A stretch of 64,000 nucleotides of DNA, from positions 1 to 64,000 of the forward strand of contig CAAGBS010000058.1 of the NCBI GenBank assembly GCA_900768125.1. The letters run 5' to 3'. This DNA is from Oscillospiraceae bacterium (lineage in GTDB: Bacteria > Bacillota > Clostridia > Oscillospirales > Ruminococcaceae). Of this stretch, positions 15,335-22,403 are shown piece by piece. Position 1 is the stretch's first letter; each line of letters opens with the position of its first letter. The position numbers and the translations under genes were made by a program. A model generated the notes under the pieces. The model was not told the DNA's origin and did no database searches. It was given only the letters and a program-made list of their open reading frames with translations.

Positions 15335-16939
15335 TTACAGACCTACACGTCCGGTGCCGTTTATCAGCTTATCCAGAGCGTCATCAAGTGTGGTCAGCAT
15401 ACGCGAGGAAGCACTGTACCACTTCTGGTAGTTCAGCATATTGATACCCTCCTCGTCCATCTGCACTCCGGAGATCTCATCCCTGGCGTCAAGCAGAGTG
15501 TCTACCGTTGATTTCGCAGTATCGTTGCGGCTGGTCTCGTAGCTTATGGTCTCAGCTATCCTGTCGCTGATGAATGAAATGTACTGGTAAATATCGCCCT
15601 TGAAGTCGTTCTCGTTTCCGAACTTGACGTCCTTTTCAAACCTTGACAGCAGATACAGCACGTTCGTGTTCTGCAGTGTGACCTCGCCATTGGAATCAGT
15701 CTTTTCATCGTAGCCGTAGCGCTGTTCGCCGGTAGCCGGGTCGATCGTCTTCACCATGCCTATCATGGTGGGATTCTCCCTCCACACAGTGGAAACGTGG
15801 ATATTTCCGGCGGTGATGAGCACCTCTGAATAGCCTATATCAAGCACGCCGTCCTTATTTTCATCAGCCGTCGGGTCCTTGCCGCCGGTGGGATAACCTA
15901 CGAACATCTGGCGCGCAGGGTCGTCGTCCGCGCCGTTCGCGGCGTTGAACGTATCCGCAAGGGTCCTCGCGAAAACGTCCATCGCGGACTTGTAATAAGC
16001 GATCCCGTGCTCGCCGTTCTGGCGGCCGGTAGCGTAAACGCCGTTGCCGTTGAGCGTATCTATGTAAGCCTTGAGCACGCCGGAATGGAGATTGACCTCC
16101 TCGCCGCTCTCAAAATTGAGAACTACCTGACCGTTCGTGTAATAATCCTGCATTACAAGGCTGTTCGTCTTGTACTTTTCAGCGTTGAGCACGTTCACGC
16201 CCGCCATGTCCACTGAAATCGTGCCGTTGGAATGCTTGGTGACTGAAATATCGCCGTAATTCGCAAGTTCGTCAATGTACATGTTCAGCTGGTCGTAAAG
16301 TTCGTTGGGACCGTACTCGTCGGGGTAACTCAGCTTCTCCTTTGCGATGCGCTTGTTGAGCTGATTCATCTCGTTGAGGAGGTTATTAACATAGGTCACA
16401 GTGTTCTGAGTCTCGCTGACGTATGTGTCCTCGACCTCGGAGAGCTTTGTGCTGTAATCGTTGAGTATGCGGCAGAGGTTAGTCGCGGAATTGACTACGA
16501 TAGTAGCCACCTCGGCGGCGTCCGGGCGCTCTCCGGAGTAATCCTGCAGCGCGGCGAAATACTTCTCGGTGTAATACTGCAGACCGTCCGTGTCGATATT
16601 ATCAAGCACGTCCTCAATGTCGGAGAGGATATTGACCTTCTTCTCGGTCTCGGCTTCTACTGCGGTGTTCTCGCGATAGCGCTTGTCGATGTACTGGTCT
16701 CTGGTCTGGCTCACGCCGTATGCGTTGACGCCCTGACCGGTAAGCGAAAGATTGTTCGTATTGCTGCACCATCTCAAGCTACGGTTGCCGCTGACGTACA
16801 TCGCGTAGATATCCACGCGCTGGCGCGTATAGCCCACGGTGTTGATATTTGAAATGTTGTTGCCCGCAATATCAAGGTTTTTCTGAGCGACCTGCAGGGT
16901 ACGCTTCTGTGTTTCAAATCCCAAAAAGGTAGGGCGCAT
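15335..16939 (-). CDS. flgK: Hook-filament junction protein FlgK
   Basis: First hook-associated protein (HAP1). The N-terminus contains the flagellar rod/hook motif GNNISNINTVGYTRQRVDI, and the C-terminus the paired helix GVQMDEEGINMLNYQKWYSA with ASSRMLTTLDDALDKLI. The middle has the FlgK helical domain. A length of 534 is normal. AGGAGGAAAATAT precedes the ATG at 16939 and the gene starts right after flgN. Confidence 0.95.
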   Translation of the reverse strand: MRPTFLGFETQKRTLQVAQKNLDIAGNNISNINTVGYTRQRVDIYAMYVSGNRSLRWCSNTNNLSLTGQGVNAYGVSQTRDQYIDKRYRENTAVEAETEKKVNILSDIEDVLDNIDTDGLQYYTEKYFAALQDYSGERPDAAEVATIVVNSATNLCRILNDYSTKLSEVEDTYVSETQNTVTYVNNLLNEMNQLNKRIAKEKLSYPDEYGPNELYDQLNMYIDELANYGDISVTKHSNGTISVDMAGVNVLNAEKYKTNSLVMQDYYTNGQVVLNFESGEEVNLHSGVLKAYIDTLNGNGVYATGRQNGEHGIAYYKSAMDVFARTLADTFNAANGADDDPARQMFVGYPTGGKDPTADENKDGVLDIGYSEVLITAGNIHVSTVWRENPTMIGMVKTIDPATGEQRYGYDEKTDSNGEVTLQNTNVLYLLSRFEKDVKFGNENDFKGDIYQYISFISDRIAETISYETSRNDTAKSTVDTLLDARDEISGVQMDEEGINMLNYQKWYSASSRMLTTLDDALDKLINGTGRVGL

Positions 16940-16950
16940 ATATTTTCCTC

Positions 16951-17433
16951 CTAAATCTCTCTGAAAGCCTTTGCGGAACTGCCGCCGGTGACCTTTGAAG
17001 CATTCTTCGTGTAAGTCTCCGGCTTATTGAATATCCCGGCTCGCTTGACGAACTCTGACTGGTTGTCAAGCTTACGCTTCACTATCTCGTTTGTCTGCTC
17101 GTTTATTTCCCTGATGTTGTCCACGATATCCGCAAGCTGGTTGGAAAGCTGCTTCAGCTTCGCGCGGTACTCCTCCGGGAACTCGCCGATCATCTCGGAA
17201 AGTTTCCTGCCGGATATCCCCAGACCCGTGAACAGCGCCTGCCGCTTCGTCTCCAGCGACTGGCTCTTCATGACGTATGCCTGCTCGGTGTTGAGCGAAT
17301 TTGTCAGCCAGTCGAGGTCGTCGTCAAGTATCTTGGTATGCTTTTTCATCAGGAACATGTGCAGCTCCCGGTAGAAGTCGCAGTCTATTTCAAGGCATTT
17401 TATAACTGCCTGAGCGGTTTTTTCGTCCATCAT
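16951..17433 (-). CDS. flgN: FlgN-type chaperone for FlgK and FlgL
   Basis: Export chaperone that escorts FlgK and FlgL to the flagellar secretion gate. It is a 161-residue all-helical protein (MDEKTAQAVIKCLEIDCDFY, then LDWLTNSLNTEQAYVMKSQSLETKRQALF in part) with the FlgN-type LETKRQALF segment and a basic, disordered tail. It lies between flgM and flgK, its usual place. The annotated frame opens at 17508 inside flgM; ATG 17433 (or 17430), two bases after the flgM stop, is the likely start. Confidence 0.85.
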   Translation of the reverse strand: MMDEKTAQAVIKCLEIDCDFYRELHMFLMKKHTKILDDDLDWLTNSLNTEQAYVMKSQSLETKRQALFTGLGISGRKLSEMIGEFPEEYRAKLKQLSNQLADIVDNIREINEQTNEIVKRKLDNQSEFVKRAGIFNKPETYTKNASKVTGGSSAKAFREI

Positions 17434-17434
17434 A

Positions 17435-17698
17435 TCACCCGAAGAGAATATACGAAGCGAGGTCAGCCGCCTCAACGCCGTTTTCCAGTGTCTGCTTTGC
17501 CTGTTCAAGCTCCTGCGGAGCAGCGTCCGCCTTAACTGCGGCTGCTATGCCGTTTTTCGCCGCCTGAAGCGCCGTGTCGAAGCCAAACTCCACCCTGTCT
17601 GTATTTCTCACCGAGGAAGCAGTTTCAGTCTTGGGCGCCGCGCCTTTTTTTACTGTCTGATATGCATTCAGCACCCCGTTGATTCTTTTTATTTCCAT
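17435..17698 (-). CDS. flgM: Anti-sigma factor FlgM
   Basis: Binds SigD until the hook is complete and FlgM is exported. The sequence starts MEIKRINGVLNAYQTV, and the C-terminal helix VEFGFDTALQAAKNGIAAAV begins the sigma-binding region, ending ENGVEAADLASYILFG. The ATG at 17698 follows GGAGG by 9 bases. It is the first gene of the operon and has an exact SigD promoter 80 bases upstream, so FlgM controls its own transcription. Confidence 0.88.
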   Translation of the reverse strand: MEIKRINGVLNAYQTVKKGAAPKTETASSVRNTDRVEFGFDTALQAAKNGIAAAVKADAAPQELEQAKQTLENGVEAADLASYILFG

Positions 17699-17777
17699 AT
17701 ACATCTGCCTCCTTTGCATTATTGTTTTATCAAGCCGGCATTCGGGCACAACTCGCCCTTTATTATGCCTATTTATA

Positions 17778-17804
17778 TTATCGGCAGCAATGTCCGCAAC
17801 TTTA
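17778..17804 (-). promoter_or_regulatory. SigD (sigma-28) promoter of the flgM operon
   Basis: On the minus strand TAAA (17801-17804), exactly 15 bases, GCCGATAA (17778-17785). This is the full consensus for the flagellar sigma factor, upstream of flgM and therefore of the ten-gene late flagellar operon. Confidence 0.9.
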
Positions 17805-17850
17805 GCTTTTCAGCAGGTTTTTTTGCAATTTTCGCAAAAAAATTTCTCAA

Positions 17851-17884
17851 AAGCGCAAAAGCCGCCCCGTATAACCGGAGCGGC
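17851..17884 (-). terminator. Terminator of the minor-prepilin gene
   Basis: GCCGCTCCG/CGGGGCGGC stem (one G-U) at 17861-17884, followed on the minus strand by TTTTGCGCTT. It separates the pilin cluster from the SigD promoter region. Confidence 0.75.
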
Positions 17885-17896
17885 ATTTTATCAGTG

Positions 17897-18622
17897 TTAT
17901 GCGAGATATTTATCGAAGTCGGAAGACGGGATACCGAAAGCGTAATCGCCGGTGTCCGGATTTCCAAGCTCGCCCGTTTCGGGAATAAGATATGCATCTG
18001 AGCATGTTCCGAGAACTCGGTTGCTGTTTGCAAGCTTAGTGCCGACCCCGACCATAAATTCCTCCCGATAATCCGAGAGCGCCTGCGAGTTGTATTCCGG
18101 AAGCCTTATCTCGCAGAAATGCGTGAACAGCACCTTGAAGTTCTCATCGCATACAGCATAGAAATAGCCGTCATAGCTGTCCGCCATATACTCGCCGAAA
18201 AAGGACTCCATGTATTTTTCAAGGCTTGTCATATCCGTGTAGCTGTCATCGCGCGCCATTATCTCGTTGAGATGATTCCCTATGTGTATACCCTGAATGC
18301 CCCTCTGAGTGTACCTTGCTTCGATAAACAGGTATTTTCCGTTGAGAGTATTCGCGCCGTCCTTGTACTCGATATATTTCACATCAGTACCGGAATAATC
18401 GACAAGTGAACGCTCCGTAAGCTGTGCGTTGGTCAGCGCAAGCTGGCTGGCGGTGAAAAACGACCTTGCATTCGTGTTCGCCGAGAGTATCTCCTCCGTG
18501 TTGCCGTTGAGCAGGCTCGACATAATTATCACCATCATAACCGCCGCAATGCCGACAACTACAATAAGTTCAACGAGCGTAAAGCCCTTTTTTCCGCGTA
18601 TTTTTTTGAAACAGTTTTTCAT
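17897..18622 (-). CDS. Type IV prepilin-like protein
   Basis: Class III signal peptide, KKGFTLVELIVVVGIAAVMM, with the prepilin peptidase site G/F and Glu at +5; PilD at 24277 would cleave it. The mature protein is about 225 residues, larger than a major pilin, so it is probably a minor pilin. The rest has no known domain. ATG 18622 follows AAAGGTGG. It is the last gene of a pilin-protease pair and ends at a strong terminator. Confidence 0.85.
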   Translation of the reverse strand: MKNCFKKIRGKKGFTLVELIVVVGIAAVMMVIIMSSLLNGNTEEILSANTNARSFFTASQLALTNAQLTERSLVDYSGTDVKYIEYKDGANTLNGKYLFIEARYTQRGIQGIHIGNHLNEIMARDDSYTDMTSLEKYMESFFGEYMADSYDGYFYAVCDENFKVLFTHFCEIRLPEYNSQALSDYREEFMVGVGTKLANSNRVLGTCSDAYLIPETGELGNPDTGDYAFGIPSSDFDKYLA

Positions 18623-18634
18623 AAGTTCCACCTT

Positions 18635-19567
18635 TCAAAACGTTGATTTACGATTCGCGTCATGCGTGCTTAAATCGAGTCCAAAGTCTGATACGGCTTC
18701 CGGAACCTCGCTTGTCAGACCGATATAATATGCCGTCACCGGGGACATCTCACCATTCACCTCGCCGTAGAAAGGCGTGTCTGTTTCATGGTCGAACGTC
18801 CTCAGCATTATGTCGTCAGGATAATTCTCGCGCATATAGTCGATCATCTCCTGATTCATATTGTACGACATTGTTTCTTTTCTCCCTATGCAGTATAAAT
18901 CGGCAGCCCCGAACAAATGAAGCATTTCGTGCGCTATCACGCTGGCAGTAGTCTCCCGCCCTTGGAAATATGCCGGTATAAAAGCCGTGTCATAATAGTA
19001 ATCTTTATCAAAAAAGCCGTCAGTGGCAAACGCCTCTAACCCATTGCTTTCGGCTGTATTATAAAATGTAACGAACAATATATTATCCGCTTTATATTTA
19101 CTCAGCATTTCATTAACGGGAATATCATTATTTATAAAATTCCACAGTTCATTATAGCCATCGTTATTTTCAAGATACCTTGAATATGAAAACGCTTTAT
19201 CTTTAACGTCATAGCGTAACTCCGGGAATTGGTTCCAGTCATATATAAATTCGGAATCCACGCCATACTCTCCAGCCATCTGCTCTATCCAATCAGCAGC
19301 GTAGCCGAGTTTTATTCTCCATTCTTCCTTATCGTCATCTGCTGCCCACTCATCGTAATTCGTATCGACAAACATCGAAACGCAAAGCGTTTTGCCCTGC
19401 AGTTCCGCAGCAGTTCCGTAGTCGCCCATCTGTACGCTGAGCTGATATTTTTTCTGAAACAATCTTCTGAACGGCGTATCGCTTACTTTATCAACCGCAA
19501 AAATCAAATAAACAGCTGAACATAATATAGCGGCAACAGCCAGTATCAAAACCAATCGTCTCTTCAT
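18635..19567 (-). CDS. Metzincin-like membrane-anchored metalloprotease
   Basis: One N-terminal membrane helix (RRLVLILAVAAILCSAVYLI) places the rest outside the cell. The zinc motif is HEMLHLFGAAD, matching HExxHxxGxxH/D with Asp as third ligand, and a probable Met-turn (ETMSYNMN) lies about 17 residues on, as in metzincins. The family is not further recognised. ATG 19567 is preferred to the frame start 19585 because GAGGTGAAA precedes it. It ends 12 bases before the prepilin ATG, so the pair is cotranscribed. A role in cleaving pilus or surface proteins is inferred from this position. Confidence 0.72.
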   Translation of the reverse strand: MKRRLVLILAVAAILCSAVYLIFAVDKVSDTPFRRLFQKKYQLSVQMGDYGTAAELQGKTLCVSMFVDTNYDEWAADDDKEEWRIKLGYAADWIEQMAGEYGVDSEFIYDWNQFPELRYDVKDKAFSYSRYLENNDGYNELWNFINNDIPVNEMLSKYKADNILFVTFYNTAESNGLEAFATDGFFDKDYYYDTAFIPAYFQGRETTASVIAHEMLHLFGAADLYCIGRKETMSYNMNQEMIDYMRENYPDDIMLRTFDHETDTPFYGEVNGEMSPVTAYYIGLTSEVPEAVSDFGLDLSTHDANRKSTF

Positions 19568-19597
19568 TTTCACCTCTATATACATATAAGACTAAAT

Positions 19598-19621
19598 CCC
19601 CGACGGCTTGCGCCGCCGAGG
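19598..19621 (-). terminator. Terminator or attenuator after the major pilin gene
   Basis: Minus strand CCTCGGCGGC-GCAA-GCCGTCGGGG, a 10-bp stem with two G-U pairs and a GNRA tetraloop, followed by ATTTAGTC. The short U-run suggests partial termination, giving high pilin and lower downstream expression. Confidence 0.7.
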
Positions 19622-19653
19622 AAAAGCCTTATCTGCATGATTTTAAGCAAATA

Positions 19654-20289
19654 TTACTCTGCCGGCATTGTCAGAACAGGAGAAGTACCAACAACGATAT
19701 TATCAGAGTTGATACCAGCCTTACCGGTCCACTCAAATGTACCAGCCTGGAAATCACTGTCTGCAGGAATATTTTCTACATCAGAAGTTGCACCGTCTAC
19801 AGAAGCAACGCCGATAACCTTGCCGCTCTGGATGTAAACTTTGATGTATGCATTCTTAAGGTCAGACAGGGAATCGCCGATGTATGCAACAAACTCGGTA
19901 TCCTTCTTCTTCTGATTGTCAGACTCAGTAGACTTGGTATCGTAGGTAGAACCCCAGTGATCCTTGCCATCGAGCCAGTCAGCACCACCATCAGAACTGC
20001 CAACTGTAAGTGTCCACTCTCCGTTATTAACTGTAAGACTAACAGTCTTAGTAGCGGTACCGCCCTTGTAAGATGCCTTAGCAGCGTCCATCTTGGTGAG
20101 GAACTCAGTGGTTCTGTCCTTAACCTGCTGTGCAGAGGAGTTAGCAGAAGTGATTCTGGAATCCTGAACTACGCCCAGCATGGTGGGAACGAGGATAGCA
20201 GCAAGTACGCCGATGATAGCGATTACTACTACGAGCTCTACGAGTGTAAAGCCCTTCTTGGCCTTGAGAGCCTGAAGCTTCTTTATCAT
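19654..20289 (-). CDS. Type IV pilin, probable major subunit
   Basis: Starts MIKKLQALKAKKGFTLVELV with a textbook prepilin site (KKG/FTLVE) and the hydrophobic helix VVVIAIIGVLAAILVPTMLG. The mature protein is about 196 residues, ends GTSPVLTMPAE and has no cysteine pair. It has its own strong promoter (20404-20432), a leader hairpin, AGGAGGTCTTTACA before the ATG and a terminator behind it, the pattern expected for the most abundant subunit. Its codon use is less GC-rich than the neighbours, also fitting high expression. It is a paralogue of the prepilin at 20557-21168. Confidence 0.88.
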   Translation of the reverse strand: MIKKLQALKAKKGFTLVELVVVIAIIGVLAAILVPTMLGVVQDSRITSANSSAQQVKDRTTEFLTKMDAAKASYKGGTATKTVSLTVNNGEWTLTVGSSDGGADWLDGKDHWGSTYDTKSTESDNQKKKDTEFVAYIGDSLSDLKNAYIKVYIQSGKVIGVASVDGATSDVENIPADSDFQAGTFEWTGKAGINSDNIVVGTSPVLTMPAE

Positions 20290-20327
20290 TGTAAAGACCT
20301 CCTATAAAAGAAAAAAATTTGTTTATG

Positions 20328-20348
20328 TATAACCCCAGCGGAGTTATA
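20328..20348 (-). other. Leader hairpin of the pilin mRNA
   Basis: TATAACTCC/GGGGTTATA (9 bp, one U-G pair, 3-base loop) about 40 bases before the pilin start. A second, weaker GGAAC/GTTCC stem lies at 20367-20389. They may stabilise the mRNA. Confidence 0.5.
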
Positions 20349-20403
20349 TCCATGTTCATGCGCTCAGGAACTTAATTTAGGTTCGTTCCCTTGCCGTAAT
20401 CAT

Positions 20404-20432
20404 ATTATAGCCTATCGAACTGAAAATTGCAA
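20404..20432 (-). promoter_or_regulatory. Sigma-A promoter of the major pilin
   Basis: Minus strand TTGCAA (20427-20432), 17 bases, TATAAT (20404-20409). The -35 is TTGCAA, as in four other promoters here. The leader is about 105 bases. Confidence 0.8.
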
Positions 20433-20526
20433 GTGTTTTTTCAAAATATTTGCATATCAAAGGTAAATTCGTTTAAAATAATCTATTTCGAAAGTCACTT
20501 TTTGTGCAAATTGTGTGAAATCCTCA

Positions 20527-20549
20527 TGTAACGGACAACGCACGTTACA
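20527..20549 (-). terminator. Hairpin after the second prepilin gene
   Basis: TGTAACG/CGTTACA, perfect 7-bp stem with a 9-base loop, 8 bases past the stop codon at 20557. The U-run is poor. Confidence 0.45.
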
Positions 20550-20556
20550 CAACACA

Positions 20557-21168
20557 TCAGTCAGCAGGCAGTATCAGCACCGGAGAAGTGCCAACAACGA
20601 AGTTTCCCGGGGTGATACCGGCTTTCTGCGCCCCGCCAAAGTCGAACTCGCCGTTGGCGAAATCCTCTGTGCCGGGCATAGCGTCGGCTCTCTGCGGGGT
20701 ATCCATCACCACCGCCGCGCCTGCTATCTTGCCGTTTTCCGAGATGTGCACCTCGACATAGGCGTTCATCATTCCATGCAGAGTATCCGCCATGTATGAC
20801 AAGAACTCCGAACCCTTGTTCGGGACATAGTCGGGAGCCTGCACCCTGTCCACAGTCGTCCAGTGCTCCGCTCCGTCGAGCCACTCGCCGGAATTGCCTC
20901 CGGTCATTGTCCACCAGCCGTCCTCAGCCACAAGAACTATAGTCTGCTCGCCGCCGATATAGCCGCACTGCTTGGTGTCCATCTGCGTGAGGAACTCGGA
21001 AGCCCTGTCCTTTATTTCCTTTGCCGCCTGATTCCCGGAGGCTATCCTTGCGTCGGCAACGGCGCCCAGCAGAGTTGGAACAAGCACCGCCGCCAGAACG
21101 CCGATGATAACGATAACCACAACAAGCTCCACCATCGTGAAGCCTTTGTCAGCCGCCGCTCGTTTCAT
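20557..21168 (-). CDS. Type IV prepilin, paralogue of the major pilin
   Basis: Begins MKRAAADKGFTMVELVVVIV with a prepilin site and the helix IIGVLAAVLVPTLLGAVADA. It shares the organisation of the pilin at 19654-20289: AKEIKDRASEFLTQMD against QQVKDRTTEFLTKMD, and the C-termini GTSPVLILPAD and GTSPVLTMPAE. The two are therefore a tandem duplication. ATG 21168 is preceded by GGAGG; TTG 21186 inside pilT is unlikely. It is probably a minor pilin cotranscribed with pilT. Confidence 0.85.
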   Translation of the reverse strand: MKRAAADKGFTMVELVVVIVIIGVLAAVLVPTLLGAVADARIASGNQAAKEIKDRASEFLTQMDTKQCGYIGGEQTIVLVAEDGWWTMTGGNSGEWLDGAEHWTTVDRVQAPDYVPNKGSEFLSYMADTLHGMMNAYVEVHISENGKIAGAAVVMDTPQRADAMPGTEDFANGEFDFGGAQKAGITPGNFVVGTSPVLILPAD

Positions 21169-21178
21169 ACCGCCTCCA

Positions 21179-22264
21179 TCAGCCAACAGACAGATATCTT
21201 CTGTACTCGTTCGGATCCTGGCACTTCGTGAGCGCGACTTCGTTGGTTATCTTGCCCATGTTTACAAGCCTTGCAAGATCCTGGTCGAGCGTGAACATGC
21301 CGTTTTTCTTACCGGTCGCGATAGCGGTCGGTATCTGGAATATCTTGCCCTCGCGTATCATGGAGCGGATAGCGTCGGTAGCCGCGAGTATCTCCAGAGC
21401 CGCGCAGCGCCCCTTGCCGTCAGAGGTGGGGACGAGGGTCTGGGAGATGATGCCCACAACGGAGTTTGCGAGCTGGGAGCGTATCTGTCCCTGGGAATGC
21501 GGGGGGTATACGTCAATGATACGGTCGATGGTCTCAGCCGCACCGGTTGTATGCAGGGTCGAGAAGACAAGGTGACCTGTTTCTGCGGCGGTTACTGCCG
21601 CGTTGATGGTCTCGAAGTCACGCATTTCTCCGACCAGGATAACGTCCGGGTCTTCACGGAGCGCCGCTCTGAGGGAGCCTGCGAAGCTGTCTACGTCCTG
21701 ACCTATCTCACGCTGGTTAACCATCGACTGCTTGTGGGTGTGCAGATACTCGATAGGGTCCTCGACAGTGATTATGTGGCAGTTCTTGGAACGATTGATG
21801 TGGTCTATCATCGCCGCAAGCGTTGTGGACTTACCGGAACCTGTAGGTCCTGTAACCAGCACCAGTCCGCGCGGCGCCATGGCAAACTCGCCGAGGGTAG
21901 CCGGCAGCGACAGGTCGGCAAGGGTCGGGATATCGTTGCGGAGAAGACGGATAGCCACTGCGTGGTAGCCTCTCTGGCGATATACGTTGACTCTGTGACG
22001 GAATCCTGCGGTGGACACATACGAGAAGTCGGTGTCCAGTCCCTTGGATATCTGGGACTTATGCTTGATAGATGTTATCTGGTTGATGATGTTTACGATT
22101 ATCGGCTCGGTGCAGTCTGGATATCCTGAGAGCTTCCTGATAGAGCCGTGCAGTCTTACCACCGGCGGCAGGCCTGCGGTGAAGTGCAGGTCCGAGCAGC
22201 CGAGGTTGCGCGCCTCGTCCAGTATCCTGTTGATATCCATTATATTGGTGTTCATACCTTCCAC
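21179..22264 (-). CDS. pilT: Type IV pilus retraction ATPase PilT
   Basis: Hexameric motor ATPase that depolymerises the pilus and powers twitching. Walker A is GPTGSGKSTTLAAMIDH, followed by the Asp box ITVEDPIEYLH, Walker B (LREDPDVILVGEMRD) and the His box (HLVFSTLHTTGAAETIDRI, in part). The N-terminus MDINRILDEARNLGCSDLHF aligns with the start of known PilT proteins, so the extra eight residues upstream may not be translated. GTG 22264, ATG 22255 and ATG 22240 are all possible starts. It lies between pilB and a prepilin. Confidence 0.92.
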   Translation of the reverse strand: MEGMNTNIMDINRILDEARNLGCSDLHFTAGLPPVVRLHGSIRKLSGYPDCTEPIIVNIINQITSIKHKSQISKGLDTDFSYVSTAGFRHRVNVYRQRGYHAVAIRLLRNDIPTLADLSLPATLGEFAMAPRGLVLVTGPTGSGKSTTLAAMIDHINRSKNCHIITVEDPIEYLHTHKQSMVNQREIGQDVDSFAGSLRAALREDPDVILVGEMRDFETINAAVTAAETGHLVFSTLHTTGAAETIDRIIDVYPPHSQGQIRSQLANSVVGIISQTLVPTSDGKGRCAALEILAATDAIRSMIREGKIFQIPTAIATGKKNGMFTLDQDLARLVNMGKITNEVALTKCQDPNEYRRYLSVG

Positions 22265-22403
22265 GTTGATTACGCTCCTTTGTAATTACTATTCCGGCTG
22301 GGGGTATAATATTCCGCGCGGGGCTGTCCCGTGCGGTCTGCGCGGCTTTCCGCTGTCCGCATTCCAGACTGCAGGGGCATTCCCGGCGGGTATACGTCCC
22401 GTA

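Noticed and set aside
22091..22098. TTATCGGC, a reverse SigD -10-like sequence inside pilT
   Set aside because: It is coding and no TTTA lies at the right distance.
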